Assembly: GCF_000426885.1 (NCBI RefSeq)
Contig: NZ_AUGF01000012.1
Coordinates: forward strand, 17,324-81,323
DNA from: Moraxella caprae DSM 19149
GTDB lineage: Bacteria > Pseudomonadota > Gammaproteobacteria > Pseudomonadales > Moraxellaceae
DNA: 64,000 bases
Reading direction: 5' to 3'
Of the stretch, positions 9,778 through 19,809 are shown piece by piece. Position numbers and translations under genes: made by a program. The notes beneath the pieces were generated by a model that ran no database searches, had not been told where the DNA came from, and saw only the letters and a list, made by a program, of their open reading frames with translations. Position 1 is the stretch's first letter, and every line of letters begins with the position of its first letter.

Positions 9778-10106
9778 GCGTTTTCCCCTTGTTTGGCATT
9801 GTGATTTAATTCGTTACTTAATTCACCGTCCAAATCCACTTCCTGATAAACCGCCTTTAACACCGTCATGCTGATTAAAATAAAAATCAGGGGCAAAAAA
9901 ATACAGCTTAACTCAAACCACAACGGCAAACCCAAAAGCCCCGTCCCTGCTGGCATAAAATAGGCAAAAATCACCCAACCTGCCATATACAGCAAGGTCA
10001 GATACAAAGACCATTTGGCCTCACGGTTTAACTGATGGGTGAGTGGGGCAGGCTTTGGGGGTTGGCTTGGGGTGGGTTGGTTGGCTTGGGGCGGGGTGTC
10101 TGACAT
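9774..10106 (-). CDS. yhdT: YhdT family (DUF997) small membrane protein
   Basis: 110 residues: a Pro/Gln-rich N-terminus (residues 1-28), then LNREAKWSLYLTLLYM and two membrane helices. The partner of panF; its function is unknown, and the ATGA overlap suggests translational coupling. The N-terminal Pro-rich part is longer than in E. coli YhdT. Confidence 0.88.
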   Translation of the reverse strand: MSDTPPQANQPTPSQPPKPAPLTHQLNREAKWSLYLTLLYMAGWVIFAYFMPAGTGLLGLPLWFELSCIFLPLIFILISMTVLKAVYQEVDLDGELSNELNHNAKQGENA

Positions 10107-10216
10107 GGTGCGTCCTTACAAATTCTTATAAAACCCTTTACATAAGGGCAGGATAAAAGCAAAATAAAGGCGAAAAAACGCACAAATTTTAACACAAAAT
10201 CTGCCACTTTAAAATA

Positions 10217-10247
10217 AAAAAGACCTTAATTAATATTAAGGTCTTTT
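10217..10247 (-). terminator. Intrinsic terminator of rpsT (works on both strands)
   Basis: AAAAAGACCTTAAT and ATTAAGGTCTTTTT arms, 34 bases after the rpsT stop. Confidence 0.9.
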
Positions 10248-10280
10248 TAAGTCTGTTACCAAAACTGGCATGAGTGCCGA

Positions 10281-10547
10281 TTAAGCTTTTAGGGCTTTGA
10301 TGGCTTTGTTTAGACGGCTCTTATGACGAGCGGCTTTGTTTTTGTGAATGATGCCTTTGTCAGCCATGCGGTCAATCACAGGAACGGCTTTGTCGTAGGC
10401 TTCGGTTGCTAGGTCATAAGACTTAGATTCGATGGCAGATACCACACGTTTGATGCAGGTACGAACCATAGAGCGTTGAGAAGCGTTTTGGGCACGGCGT
10501 TTGACGTTTTGGCGTGCACGTTTACGAGCTTGGGCTGAGTTTGCCAT
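10281..10547 (-). CDS. rpsT: 30S ribosomal protein S20
   Basis: An 88-residue, Lys/Arg-rich protein starting [13 protein letters not shown] and ending NKAIKALKA, with [12 protein letters not shown] in the first helix, all typical of bS20. It binds 16S rRNA in the 30S body. AAGGAAATCATC precedes the ATG. Monocistronic. Confidence 0.98.
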   Translation of the reverse strand: MANSAQARKRARQNVKRRAQNASQRSMVRTCIKRVVSAIESKSYDLATEAYDKAVPVIDRMADKGIIHKNKAARHKSRLNKAIKALKA

Positions 10548-10707
10548 GATGATTTCCTTACAAAAAGTAAAAATGGATAAAAGTAACTTAGTGTAGGCGA
10601 TAATTCAGGCAGCCACCGAATTACCCAATAAAATAAAGGAGACACGTTGCCTAACACAATAAAGTCGATATATTAGCAAATTTTTGCGATTTATTCAAGT
10701 GTATTGT

Positions 10708-10916
10708 TGGGGCGTGTTGAATATTGATAACATTTTTTACAAGGTAATGATGAAAATTTGACAATTTCAACCCATTTTTGCATGAAAAATGGCTAAATCT
10801 TGTTTTTCATCGTCAAAATCCTTGTTGATATTTCAATATCAACTGCGGACTTTTCCTTGAAAAACGGGCGATTTCTCTCATTTTTCATTGCAAATACCAA
10901 CATTCAACACACCCTA
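10708..10916. repeat. Family A MITE-like element, copy d
   Basis: TG GGGCGTGTTG to CACACCC TA, 209 bases, with the R2-type left part (ATTGATAACATTTT) and the GCAAATACCAACATTCAACAC right end. It lies between the rpsT promoter region and gyrA. Confidence 0.85.
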
Positions 10917-11036
10917 AGTTTTAAAAATGCTAAAAAACCACCAAACCATAAAGTTTTAACATATTGATTTTTAATTATTTTTTAAAATAAAAAGCTTGCA
11001 TTTTATGGCGTAAAATTCGCCATTTTTGCCATTTTG

Positions 11037-11045
11037 TGCTATAAT
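11037..11045 (+). promoter_or_regulatory. gyrA extended -10 element
   Basis: TGCTATAAT lies 31 bases before the gyrA ATG, with no good -35 at 17 bases. The leader would be about 25 bases. Confidence 0.55.
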
Positions 11046-11076
11046 GTCGCCTTTATGTGTGTTACTTGGAAAAATT

Positions 11077-13770
11077 ATGACCGATAGCGTAACCCCCGTT
11101 GGGATTGTTGATGAATTAAAGCAGTCCTACCTTGACTATGCGATGAGCGTCATCGTCTCTCGTGCCTTGCCTGATGTGCGAGACGGCTTAAAGCCTGTTC
11201 ACCGCCGTGTGATGTACGCCATGCACGAGCTGTCCAACGATTATAACAAACCCTACAAAAAATCTGCCCGTGTCGTGGGCGATGTTATCGGTAAATACCA
11301 CCCTCACGGCGACACTGCCGTGTATGATGCCATTGTGCGTCTTGCCCAGCCGTTTTCTATGCGGTATATGATGGTGGACGGACAGGGTAACTTCGGTTCG
11401 GTGGACGGCGACCCACCTGCCGCCATGCGTTATACCGAAGTGCGTATGCAAAAACTCACGCACCAAATGCTTGCCGACCTTGACAAAGACACGGTGGACT
11501 GGGAGGATAACTATGACGGCTCCGAAAAAATGCCGTCTGTGCTACCTGCCCGTGTGCCAAACCTGCTTGTCAATGGAGCAACGGGCATTGCAGTCGGCAT
11601 GGCGACCAACATGGCACCGCACAACCTAACTGAAGTTGTGAACGCTTGTCTTGCCTATGCCGATAACCCACAGATTGATGGCGATGAGCTGGCAAGCCAC
11701 ATCAGCGGGCCTGACTTCCCCACAGGTGGTATCATCTATGGGCGAAGTGGCATTTTTGACGCCTATCGCACAGGCAAGGGGCGACTGCACATTCGTGGGC
11801 GTTATGTCATTGAAAATATGGAAGGGGCAAGCAAAGACCGTGAACGCATTGTCTTTACTGAGATTCCTTATCAAGTCAATAAAGCCAAACTCATTGAGCA
11901 AATCGCCCAACTTGTCAATGACAAAAAATTAGACGGTATCACAGGCGTGCGTGATGAGTCTGACAAAGAGGGTATGCGGATTGCCATTGACCTAAGACGT
12001 GGCGAAAATGCCGAAGTTGTGGTAAATAATCTATTTTTGCAAACACCCTTAGAGTCCAGTTTTAGTATTAACATGGTTGCTCTTGACAACGGACAGCCAC
12101 GCCTTATGACCTTGCATGACTTGATTGCCAGCTTTATCCGTCATCGCCAAGAAGTCGTTACACGCCGTACCATTTTTGAGCTGAATAAAGCCAAAGCTCG
12201 TGGACATTTGTTGGAGGGCTTGACCATTGCTCTTGCCAACATTGATGACATCATTGAGACCATTAAAAAGTCCGCCAACCGTGCCGAGGCTCGTGAGAAC
12301 CTGCTTGGGCGTATCTGGCAGGCGGGCAATGTGGTTGCCATGCTAAAAAATGCAGGGGCAACGTCTATCCGCCCCGACATCATCGAAGGTGAGGACTTAA
12401 ACGCACCGTTTGGGCTTGTCAATGACGACAAAGAATACCGCCTATCACCCGACCAAGTAAACGCCATTTTGGATATGCAACTCCACCGCTTGACAGGTTT
12501 GGAGCAGGACAAATTATCCAAAGAATACCAAGAGATTTTGGGCGAGATTGCACGCTTACAGATGATTTTGGCGGATTTTGACAAGCTCATGGGCGTGATT
12601 AAGGCGGAGCTTATCCAAATCCGTGATGATTTTGGCGATGAGCGTAAGACCGATATTGTGGACGCACGAGCCGATTTTAGCCGTGAAGACTTAATCCCAG
12701 AGCAGACGGTGGTCATGACCGTGTCGCATACAGGCTATGCCAAAACCCAAGCCGTGAGCGACTACCAAGCCCAAAAACGTGGCGGAAAAGGCAAATCAGC
12801 AACCGCCATGAAAGAAGATGACGTGATTGAGCATTTATTAGTTACCAGTACGCACGCCCATATTTTGTGCTTTACCAATACAGGGCGAGTGTTTGGCTTG
12901 CGTGGCTTTGAAGTGCCGATTGCGTCTCGTGGCTCAAAGGGTAGACCGCTTGTCAATCTTATCAACATTGACCCAAGCGAGAGCGTAACCGCCATTTTGC
13001 CTGTGGAGAGCCTAGCCGATGACGGTAAATTTGTGTTTTTTGCCACGGCAAGCGGTACGGTCAAGCGTGTGGCGTTGTCGCAATTTGCCAATTTGCGTGC
13101 CAACGGACTAAGAGCCATTGACCTTGTGGATGGCGATACCTTGATTGGCGTGGCGATTACGGACGGTGAGCAACAGATTATGCTGTTCTCCAACGAAGGC
13201 AAAGCCATTCGCTTTAAAGAATCCGCCATTCGTGCCATGGGACGTACTGCCAAGGGCGTGCGTGGTATCCGTGTCAATCTGCTCGCCAGTCTCGGCTTGG
13301 ACGATGATGAGCCGACCGATGACGATACCGATGATAGTGATAATGACAGCGTGGTGTCGGTCAGCCGTGTGGTGTCGCTCGTGGTTGCCCCACAGGCAGG
13401 CGAGATTTTGACAGCGTGCGAAAACGGTTACGGCAAACGCACCCCGATTGACGACTATCCGACCAAAGGGCGTGGCGGTCAAGGCGTGATTGCCATTAAG
13501 ACATCAGAGCGTAACGGCCAGCTTGTCAAAGCGGTGGCGGTAACAGGCGATGAAGACGTGATTTTAATCTCCGATAAAGGCACGCTTGTCCGCACACCGG
13601 TCGCCCAAATCGCAACCGCAGGACGTAACGCCCAAGGGGTCAAGCTCATTCGCATTGGCGAGAGCGAAACGCTGGTGGGGCTTGCGTGTGTGGAGCATGA
13701 AGAGCCAAGCGATGATGATAGCGACAGCGAACATGGCGAGATGATAGAAACGAGCCAAGACAGTGAATGA
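11077..13770 (+). CDS. gyrA: DNA gyrase subunit A
   Basis: An 897-residue type IIA topoisomerase subunit that cuts and rejoins DNA. Catalytic Tyr119 is in AAMRYTEV. The quinolone region reads [10 protein letters not shown], with Thr80 and Asp84. As I recall, Thr80 is the usual residue in M. catarrhalis, so no resistance change is evident. The GyrA box QKRGGKGK is present and the C-terminal beta-pinwheel repeats follow. An Asp-rich insert sits at about residues 740-759, and there is an acidic tail. The ATG at 11077 is chosen for its family N-terminus (MTDSVTPV); the frame is open to 11026. Confidence 0.98.
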   Translation: MTDSVTPVGIVDELKQSYLDYAMSVIVSRALPDVRDGLKPVHRRVMYAMHELSNDYNKPYKKSARVVGDVIGKYHPHGDTAVYDAIVRLAQPFSMRYMMVDGQGNFGSVDGDPPAAMRYTEVRMQKLTHQMLADLDKDTVDWEDNYDGSEKMPSVLPARVPNLLVNGATGIAVGMATNMAPHNLTEVVNACLAYADNPQIDGDELASHISGPDFPTGGIIYGRSGIFDAYRTGKGRLHIRGRYVIENMEGASKDRERIVFTEIPYQVNKAKLIEQIAQLVNDKKLDGITGVRDESDKEGMRIAIDLRRGENAEVVVNNLFLQTPLESSFSINMVALDNGQPRLMTLHDLIASFIRHRQEVVTRRTIFELNKAKARGHLLEGLTIALANIDDIIETIKKSANRAEARENLLGRIWQAGNVVAMLKNAGATSIRPDIIEGEDLNAPFGLVNDDKEYRLSPDQVNAILDMQLHRLTGLEQDKLSKEYQEILGEIARLQMILADFDKLMGVIKAELIQIRDDFGDERKTDIVDARADFSREDLIPEQTVVMTVSHTGYAKTQAVSDYQAQKRGGKGKSATAMKEDDVIEHLLVTSTHAHILCFTNTGRVFGLRGFEVPIASRGSKGRPLVNLINIDPSESVTAILPVESLADDGKFVFFATASGTVKRVALSQFANLRANGLRAIDLVDGDTLIGVAITDGEQQIMLFSNEGKAIRFKESAIRAMGRTAKGVRGIRVNLLASLGLDDDEPTDDDTDDSDNDSVVSVSRVVSLVVAPQAGEILTACENGYGKRTPIDDYPTKGRGGQGVIAIKTSERNGQLVKAVAVTGDEDVILISDKGTLVRTPVAQIATAGRNAQGVKLIRIGESETLVGLACVEHEEPSDDDSDSEHGEMIETSQDSE

Positions 13771-13772
13771 TA

Positions 13773-13801
13773 AAAAAGGCGGATTGATGTCCGCCTTTTT
13801 G
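13773..13801 (+). terminator. Intrinsic terminator of gyrA
   Basis: AAAAAGGCGGA and TCCGCCTTTTT arms with a six-base loop, immediately after the stop codon. Confidence 0.93.
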
Positions 13802-13916
13802 TTGGGCGTGTTATTGGGTGTATAAATGTGTTTTGCCTTTATTGGTCTTCACCTGAATTTTTTTCAACTTTTTTTTAAAATATATCAGTTTTTTTCATTA
13901 AGAAAATGTGGTTTAA

Positions 13917-14121
13917 TAGTGCGTGTTGAATCTTTGTATTTGCGATGAACAATGAGAAAAATCGCACGTTTTTCAAGGAAAAAGTGAAGTTTGATGGCCA
14001 CTCTATCAAACGAGCTTTTGACACAGAAAAACAAGATTTAGCCATTTTTCATGCAAAAACATTGTTCATACCTAAAATTTTTTAAAATGTAAAATGTGTT
14101 ATAAAGGTTCAGCACGCCCTA
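13917..14121. repeat. Family A MITE-like element, copy e
   Basis: TA GTGCGTGTTG to CACGCCC TA, 205 bases, of the R1 type (ATAAAGG / TTTATAACACA on the complement). It ends 35 bases before the mesX start, so it may overlap that gene's promoter. Confidence 0.85.
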
Positions 14122-14156
14122 CACCCATTCCAAAAACAACCCCGTAAGGTGAAAAA

Positions 14157-15134
14157 ATGACCGCACAATTTCAATGCCGAGTGCATACCCAGCGTTTTGA
14201 TGAAAACTATGAGCCAGCCAGTAGCACTCGTTTGACCACCAACTTTGCTAACCTAGCTCGTGGCGAAAACCGCAAACAAAACCTACAAAACGCCATTGCC
14301 ATGATTAACAACCGTTTTAACGATTTGGCGAACTGGGACAACCCCACCAACGACCGCTATTCGGTGCTGATTGACATTGTGTCTATTGACATTGACGTGG
14401 CAGGCAAGGGCGAATTTTTCTCAGGATTAGAATGGTTAAAAACGTCTGTACTTGACCACAAAACAGGCAAAACCATTGACGGCATCATCGGCAACAGCTT
14501 TTCATCGTTTGTCCGTGATTATGATTTTAGCGTGCTACTTCGTGAGTACAACAAGGACAAGCCTGAATTTAGTGTGCCAGAAGGCTATGGCGATTTGCAT
14601 GGCAAATTGTTCAAATTCATGGTTGCGTCCGAAGAGTACAAAGCCCAATCCAAAAAACCGCCCGTACTGTGCCTAAGCGTTGCGACCACTCGCACCTACC
14701 ACAGAACCACCAACACACACCCGATTTTGGGCGTGGAATATGTGCAAAACGACTATTCATTGACCGATGAATATTTTGCCAAAATGGGCTTAAAAGTGCG
14801 TTACTTTATGCCACCAAAATCGGTTGCTCCGTATGCGTTTTATTTTGATGAAAATGCTGATTTGTTGAATGATTACACCAACTTAGAGCTCATCAGCACC
14901 ATTGCGACCATGGAAGCGTTCCAGCGTATCTATCGCCCAGAGATTTATAGTGCCAATTCGGTGGCGGGGCAAGTGTACAAGGGTAGTCTAACTTATGAAG
15001 ACTATGCCGTGCCGAAAGTGGATTATGACCGTGTGGAGCGTAACGATTTGGCGGTAAAACAAGGCAAACTTGCCGAAGAGCAGTTTATCAAGCCGTACAA
15101 AGAGATTTTGGACGCTTGGCTTGCCGAAAAATAA
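14157..15134 (+). CDS. mesX: DUF1852 protein, MesX-like partner of methionine synthase
   Basis: A 325-residue soluble protein of the DUF1852 type, recognised by its sequence (RVHTQRFDENY, TRTYHRTTNTHP) and by its place directly before a MetE-C-like gene. From memory of published work on Acinetobacter, MesX is required for folate-independent methionine synthesis by MesD. SD AAGGTGAAAAA before ATG. No membrane segment or signal peptide. The enzyme chemistry of MesX is not known to me. An 85-base gap with a hairpin and a promoter separates it from mesD. Confidence 0.85.
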   Translation: MTAQFQCRVHTQRFDENYEPASSTRLTTNFANLARGENRKQNLQNAIAMINNRFNDLANWDNPTNDRYSVLIDIVSIDIDVAGKGEFFSGLEWLKTSVLDHKTGKTIDGIIGNSFSSFVRDYDFSVLLREYNKDKPEFSVPEGYGDLHGKLFKFMVASEEYKAQSKKPPVLCLSVATTRTYHRTTNTHPILGVEYVQNDYSLTDEYFAKMGLKVRYFMPPKSVAPYAFYFDENADLLNDYTNLELISTIATMEAFQRIYRPEIYSANSVAGQVYKGSLTYEDYAVPKVDYDRVERNDLAVKQGKLAEEQFIKPYKEILDAWLAEK

Positions 15135-15145
15135 AAGATGAATTT

Positions 15146-15175
15146 CAATCAACCGATTTAATTGTCGGTTGATTT
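15146..15175 (+). terminator. Hairpin between mesX and mesD
   Basis: ATCAACCGA and TCGGTTGAT arms, then a GAATTTTTTT run that merges with the mesD -10. It probably attenuates or ends the mesX transcript. Confidence 0.65.
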
Positions 15176-15184
15176 GAATTTTTT

Positions 15185-15193
15185 TGGTATAAT
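15185..15193 (+). promoter_or_regulatory. mesD extended -10 element
   Basis: TGGTATAAT just after the hairpin, 25 bases before the mesD ATG. SD TTTAGGAAAATACA. Confidence 0.55.
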
Positions 15194-15218
15194 GCAAATT
15201 TTAATTTAGGAAAATACA

Positions 15219-16253
15219 ATGAGCAAACTTTTACTTCCCACTTCCACCGCAGGCAGTTTGCCAAAACCGTCTTGGCTTGCCGAACCCGAAAAACTGTGGT
15301 CAGAATGGAAATTTGAAGGCGATGAGCTACGCCAAGCCAAGCAAGACGCACTACTTATATCGCTTGCCGAGCAGACCCGTGCAGGCATTGACATTGTCAG
15401 CGACGGTGAGCAGACTCGTCAGCACTTTGTAACCACGTTTATTGAGCATTTGGACGGTGTGGATTTTAACAAGCGTGAAACCGTCCGTATTCGTAACCGC
15501 TACGATGCTAGTGTGCCTAGCGTGGTAGGCGATGTGTCTCGCCCGAAATCGGTGTTTGTGGACGATGCCAAATTTTTGCGTCAGCATACCGACAAGCTCA
15601 TCAAATGGGCGTTGCCTGGCCCGATGACGATGATTGATACCTTGTATGACGGGCATTACAAGAGCCGTGAAAAATTGGCGTGGGAATTTGCCAAAATCCT
15701 AAATGAAGAAGCAAAAGAGCTAGAAGCGGCAGGCGTGGATATTATTCAGTTTGATGAGCCTGCGTTTAATGTGTTTTTTGATGAGCTAAACGATTGGGGC
15801 GTGGCAACTTTGGAGCGTGCCACCTCCGGGCTAAAATGCCAAACAGCGGTACATATCTGCTACGGCTACGGCATTAAGGCGAACACCGATTGGAAGCAAA
15901 CGCTTGGCAACGAATGGCGACAATACGAAGAGAGTTTCCCAAAACTGCAACAATCCAAAATTGACATCATCTCGCTAGAATGCCAAAATTCTCGTGTGCC
16001 AATGGATTTGATTGAGCTGATTCGTGGCAAAACGGTCATGGTTGGGGCGATTGACGTGGCGACCAATGAGGTTGAAACACCTGAGCAAGTGGCGGATACT
16101 TTGCGTAAAGCCTTGCAATTTGTGGATGCAGATAAACTCTACCCAAGCACCAACTGCGGTATGGCTCCACTATCTCGTACGGTTGCTCGTGGTAAGTTGC
16201 ACGCTCTTAGCGAAGGGGCGAAAATTATCCGTAACGAGTTGGCAGGTAAATAA
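15219..16253 (+). CDS. mesD: Folate-independent core methionine synthase MesD-like (MetE C-terminal fold)
   Basis: 344 residues, less than half of MetE (about 750), corresponding to the C-terminal catalytic barrel only. Likely zinc ligands: His202 and Cys204 (VHICYGYG), Glu244 (SLECQNS) and Cys303 (TNCGMAPLSR). The N-terminal start LLPTSTAGSLPKP is typical of this short family. It lacks the folate-binding N-terminal half. The upstream DUF1852 partner supports MesD rather than a generic MetE-like protein. The methyl donor is not deducible from the sequence. Confidence 0.85.
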   Translation: MSKLLLPTSTAGSLPKPSWLAEPEKLWSEWKFEGDELRQAKQDALLISLAEQTRAGIDIVSDGEQTRQHFVTTFIEHLDGVDFNKRETVRIRNRYDASVPSVVGDVSRPKSVFVDDAKFLRQHTDKLIKWALPGPMTMIDTLYDGHYKSREKLAWEFAKILNEEAKELEAAGVDIIQFDEPAFNVFFDELNDWGVATLERATSGLKCQTAVHICYGYGIKANTDWKQTLGNEWRQYEESFPKLQQSKIDIISLECQNSRVPMDLIELIRGKTVMVGAIDVATNEVETPEQVADTLRKALQFVDADKLYPSTNCGMAPLSRTVARGKLHALSEGAKIIRNELAGK

Positions 16254-16269
16254 TCAGCCAAATCGAATG

Positions 16270-16302
16270 AATGTTGGGTTTTCTGTATGAAAATCCAACA
16301 TT
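16270..16302 (+). terminator. Hairpin after mesD
   Basis: ATGTTGG-GTTTTC and GAAAAT-CCAACAT arms; it lies 17 bases after the mesD stop. A T-poor tail makes it a weak terminator, and the flavin reductase may be partly co-transcribed. Confidence 0.5.
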
Positions 16303-16333
16303 TGTATTTATAAAATAATTTAAGAAAATAACA

Positions 16334-16840
16334 ATGGTATCAGTAACAGATTTTAAAGACGCAATGGCAAAACTCACCACCGCTGTTCATGTGATAACGA
16401 CAGACGGTGTGGCAGGGCGACATGGTTTTACGGCATCGGCAGTATGTAGCGTGACCGACACGCCCCCGACTTTGCTTGTGTGTATGAATACAAACATCGG
16501 ATTTTATGACAATTTTGTCAAAAATGGCGTGCTTATGGTCAATACCTTGACCGCTGAACAGTCGCACTTATCTAATACGTTCGCATCACGGCTAAATTCT
16601 GATGAGCGTTTTGAGCACGGCACTTGGGAGACACTAACCACAGGCTCGCCAATGCTAACTGATGCCTTGATGAGCTTTGATTGCAAGATTAGCGAGATTA
16701 AAGAAGTTGGCACGCATGGGGTGTTCATTTGTGAGATTATCGCCATTCGTCAAGGCGACAGTGATAAGGCATTGACTTATTTTAACCGTAATTATCATAA
16801 AACTGATGACGGCACGGCATTATACAGCCAACAAAATTGA
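16334..16840 (+). CDS. Flavin reductase-like domain protein
   Basis: A 168-residue protein of the flavin reductase-like (HpaC/NTA monooxygenase B) FMN-binding split-barrel family. It begins with VTDFKDAMAKLTTAVHVIT and contains DGVAGRHGFTASAVCSVTDTPP, the usual flavin-contact segment, and ends with YFNRNYHK. It would reduce FMN or FAD with NAD(P)H. Its position 80 bases after mesD suggests it supplies reduced flavin to the MesD/MesX system; this is inference from context. Confidence 0.85.
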   Translation: MVSVTDFKDAMAKLTTAVHVITTDGVAGRHGFTASAVCSVTDTPPTLLVCMNTNIGFYDNFVKNGVLMVNTLTAEQSHLSNTFASRLNSDERFEHGTWETLTTGSPMLTDALMSFDCKISEIKEVGTHGVFICEIIAIRQGDSDKALTYFNRNYHKTDDGTALYSQQN

Positions 16841-16845
16841 ATTTT

Positions 16846-16942
16846 ACTACAAAAACCTTTCGCCACAAGCTTGCCTGTGGATCGTTTTCCGTCATGGGCA
16901 GGCATGGCTCACCACGAACGAAAACCGTAGTACTTTTTCATT
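16846..16942. repeat. Family B hairpin repeat, copy 2
   Basis: CTACAAAAACCTTTCGCC through GGGCAGGCATGGCTCACC and ACGAACGAAAACC. It shares the GGCTCACCACGAACG block with copies at 294 and 55092 but is more diverged on its left side. Confidence 0.65.
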
Positions 16943-16959
16943 TTGTATGGTGTAAAAGC

Positions 16960-17180
16960 TAGGGCATGCCTGCCTTTGGTATCTGTAATGAAAATGCCTT
17001 TTTAAAAAAGCAGGGGAATCGCACGTTTTTCAACGGAAAAACGCAGGCTGTAAGTTTTTTATCAAACAAGCTTTGGTCTTCGCGCCATAAGATTTGACTA
17101 TTTTTCATGCAAAAATTGATTGACATTGTCAAATTTTCATCTTGTTTTATAAAAATGTTATCAATGGTAGGCACGTCCTA
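16960..17180. repeat. Family A MITE-like element, copy f
   Basis: TA GGGCATGCC to GGCACGTCC TA, 221 bases, R2 type, full length. It lies between the flavin reductase and the PpiC-type gene. Confidence 0.88.
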
Positions 17181-17307
17181 GTATTTAAAAGCAACAAGCG
17201 GGGTTCTATGGCGTGCCATGCTTGCCAAATACTTAACCAAAAGGAGTATTTTATCCTTGACAAATATCATGAATAATACACCAAAACCAATATCCCAAAG
17301 GTGTCTT

Positions 17308-18423
17308 ATGACCGTCCAAGCCTATAACCCCAAAGCCCCAAATAACCCCGCCCCCACTTCAAACCCCCAAACCAGCCCTGAGCTATTACAAATCAGCGAG
17401 CCAAGCCAAGCCCACGCCAAACCGTCAGATGGTTCGTGCGGTTGTGGTGGCTCTCACAACCACAACCATAGCCATGCCCATCATCATAACCACGAGCCTG
17501 AATTTTTTGATGACGGCATTCGGGTCATGCCCACATCAGACGACCTAAAACGCTTATCATCGGACGCCGAACTCATACAGCAAGCCATCAGCGAAGAAAA
17601 CGCCAATCACAGCAATCTTATCGCTTCATCTCGCCAAAGCGTGCCGACCATTACGGTCAATGGCGTGCTTATCAGCGAGCAAGCCATTGGCGAAGAAGTG
17701 CAGTATCACCCTGCCGACAGCCAAGACGAAGCGTTGTTTTTATCCGCCCAAGCGTTGGTCATTCGTGAGTTATTACGCCAAGCGGTCATGGCGGATGATG
17801 AATTAAAAGACGAATGGCAAGTCGATGATGAGAACGCCATCTCAAAACTCATCGCCAAAAACGTCCACCCCAACACGCCAACCGACAGCATTTGTGAGCA
17901 GTATTACACCGCCAATCAAGGCGAGTTTACCGCACCGCCTGTCATGAAAGTTCGCCATATTCTCTTTGCTTGTCCGCCCGAAGAAGGCGAAGAACGCATT
18001 GAGCTAAAAAAACGTGCCTATGAGCTGATTGATACCATCAAAAACAGCCCCAATCCGTCAGGCGAATTTATTACCCAAGCCATGCAATACTCTGCCTGTC
18101 CGTCCAAGACAGATGGGGGCGAGCTTGGTATTTTACAAAAAGGGGCGACTGTACCCGAGTTTGAAAAGGCGGTCTTTGCTCTGCCCAAAGGACTTGCCCC
18201 AAGCCCCATTGAGAGCCGTTATGGGGTGCATATTGTGGACGTGATGGAGCGTATGGACGGTAAGGCATTGAGCTTTGATGAAGCCCTGCCCATGATTAGA
18301 AATAGACTGTCTCAGCAGGCATTTCATCATGCGTTAATTGATTATCTGTACACCCTAAAACAAAATGCCGACATCGTGGGCATTGATATTAGTGTTAATC
18401 AAGAGAACATTTATCGAGGATAA
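17308..18423 (+). CDS. PpiC/parvulin-type peptidyl-prolyl isomerase with His-rich segment
   Basis: 371 residues. A parvulin rotamase domain lies at about residues 210-310 (MKVRHILFACP, DGGELGILQKG, ESRYGVHIVDVME). Residues 44-62 hold two Cys and eight His (DGSCGCGG, then alternating His with Asn, Ser or Ala), a probable metal-binding stretch. No signal peptide. The ATG at 17308 has AAGGTGTCTT before it; the frame extends to 17218. PpiC-type isomerases sit next to nitrate reductase and moaA genes in Pseudomonas (PA3871). Here no nitrate reductase is near, but moeA follows nine bases later. Confidence 0.87.
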   Translation: MTVQAYNPKAPNNPAPTSNPQTSPELLQISEPSQAHAKPSDGSCGCGGSHNHNHSHAHHHNHEPEFFDDGIRVMPTSDDLKRLSSDAELIQQAISEENANHSNLIASSRQSVPTITVNGVLISEQAIGEEVQYHPADSQDEALFLSAQALVIRELLRQAVMADDELKDEWQVDDENAISKLIAKNVHPNTPTDSICEQYYTANQGEFTAPPVMKVRHILFACPPEEGEERIELKKRAYELIDTIKNSPNPSGEFITQAMQYSACPSKTDGGELGILQKGATVPEFEKAVFALPKGLAPSPIESRYGVHIVDVMERMDGKALSFDEALPMIRNRLSQQAFHHALIDYLYTLKQNADIVGIDISVNQENIYRG

Positions 18424-18432
18424 GGAGGGATT

Positions 18433-19719
18433 ATGATTAGTGTGGAAGACTTACAACACGCCATCAACACCACGGCAAGCACGCACGCCAAGACTTATCA
18501 GGATACGCTAGCTTTGCCCTTATTGTCCGCCATCGGTCATGTACTGGCACAGGACATCACGGCAGGCTTTGACATTCCTCGCCAAAACTTGTCCGCCATG
18601 GATGGTTTTGCCTTGGGGGTAGGGTCGGATTTGGCAAGCGGTAGTCAGTTTGTTGTCATTGGCGAGTCGTGTGCAGGCAAGCCCTATCATGGGGCGATAG
18701 GTGTGGGGCAAGCGGTGCGAATTTTTACAGGGGCGGTCGTGCCAGATGGGTGCGATAATGTGGTCATGCAAGAAAACACCGATTGGGACAACATAAAAAA
18801 TAGCATTGACAAATCCACCACTTACACCATCACCCTTGCCAAAGACTCATACACAGGCAACAACATAAGACACCAAGGCGAAGAAGTCGCCACAGGCGAG
18901 TGCGTGCTGACCGTGGGCAAACGCCTAAATCCTGCCGACATCAGTCTGCTTGCCAATCTTGGTGTGGCAGATGTGGTGGTGTATCGTCCGCTTGTGGTGG
19001 GGATTTTGGCAACAGGGGACGAGCTTGTGAACGTGGGCGAGAGCCTGCCAAGCCTTGCCAATATCTACAACTCAAACACACCCACCCTAAAAGCACTTCT
19101 AAAAGACTTGCCTGTCATCATCAAAGACTACGGCATTATCCCTGACGACTTGTCCAAGACCTGCCACGCCATAGAGCAAGCGGTGCATGAATGCGATGTG
19201 GTGGTGTCAAGTGCAGGGGTGTCGGTGGGTGATTATGATTTTTTGACGCACGCCATTGACAAACTGGGCAAAATCACCCATTACAAAGTCGCCATGAAAC
19301 CAGGCAAGCCTTTTGTTTTTGGCGAGCTTTATGACAATGCCGACAGCCCCAAAACGGTGCTGTATTTTGGGCTACCGGGCAATCCTTTGTCCTGCGTGGT
19401 GGGCTGTTTGCAGTTTATCATTCCTGCCTTGTGGCGACTGTCTGGGGTGCGTGATGATGACTTACCCAAGCGATTGACCCTAAGCGCAACCCCAAGCCAC
19501 GACATCAAAAAAAGGGCAGGGCGTAAAGAATTTATGCGTGGCATATACCATCAAGATGAGTTTGGCAGATTTGTGGTGCAAGCGGTGGGCGTGCAAGACT
19601 CGCACCGTATCAAGCAATTATCGCTTGCCAACTGCCTTATCGTGGCGGACAAAGACAGCGAAGGTTATTTGGCAGGCGATGAGATAACGATAGAGCCGTT
19701 TGGGTGGGGGTTTTATTGA
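18433..19719 (+). CDS. moeA: Molybdopterin molybdenumtransferase
   Basis: 428 residues, usual length. Inserts molybdate into adenylated molybdopterin, the last step of Moco formation. Seen are IPRQNLSAMDGFA near residue 50, GAVVPDGCDNVVMQE, ATGDELV, and in the C-terminal MPT-binding part MKPGKPFVFG and GLPGNPLSC. AAGGAGGGATT precedes the ATG. It probably shares a transcript with the PpiC-type gene and is followed by a terminator. Confidence 0.96.
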   Translation: MISVEDLQHAINTTASTHAKTYQDTLALPLLSAIGHVLAQDITAGFDIPRQNLSAMDGFALGVGSDLASGSQFVVIGESCAGKPYHGAIGVGQAVRIFTGAVVPDGCDNVVMQENTDWDNIKNSIDKSTTYTITLAKDSYTGNNIRHQGEEVATGECVLTVGKRLNPADISLLANLGVADVVVYRPLVVGILATGDELVNVGESLPSLANIYNSNTPTLKALLKDLPVIIKDYGIIPDDLSKTCHAIEQAVHECDVVVSSAGVSVGDYDFLTHAIDKLGKITHYKVAMKPGKPFVFGELYDNADSPKTVLYFGLPGNPLSCVVGCLQFIIPALWRLSGVRDDDLPKRLTLSATPSHDIKKRAGRKEFMRGIYHQDEFGRFVVQAVGVQDSHRIKQLSLANCLIVADKDSEGYLAGDEITIEPFGWGFY

Positions 19720-19734
19720 TTGGGGTTTGTTTTT

Positions 19735-19765
19735 TAAAAGGGTAAATTGATTTTGCCCTTTTTTA
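19735..19765 (+). terminator. Intrinsic terminator of moeA
   Basis: AAAAGGG and CCCTTTT arms around TAAATTGATTTTG, then Ts, 16 bases after the stop. Confidence 0.75.
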
Positions 19766-19809
19766 AATACTAGGCTGTCTTGTAAATAAATATACTCAAT
19801 AAGCGTGGA

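Noticed and set aside
12141..12716. 191-codon minus-strand frame opposite gyrA
   Set aside because: Antisense shadow of a highly conserved gene; no SD and no domain.
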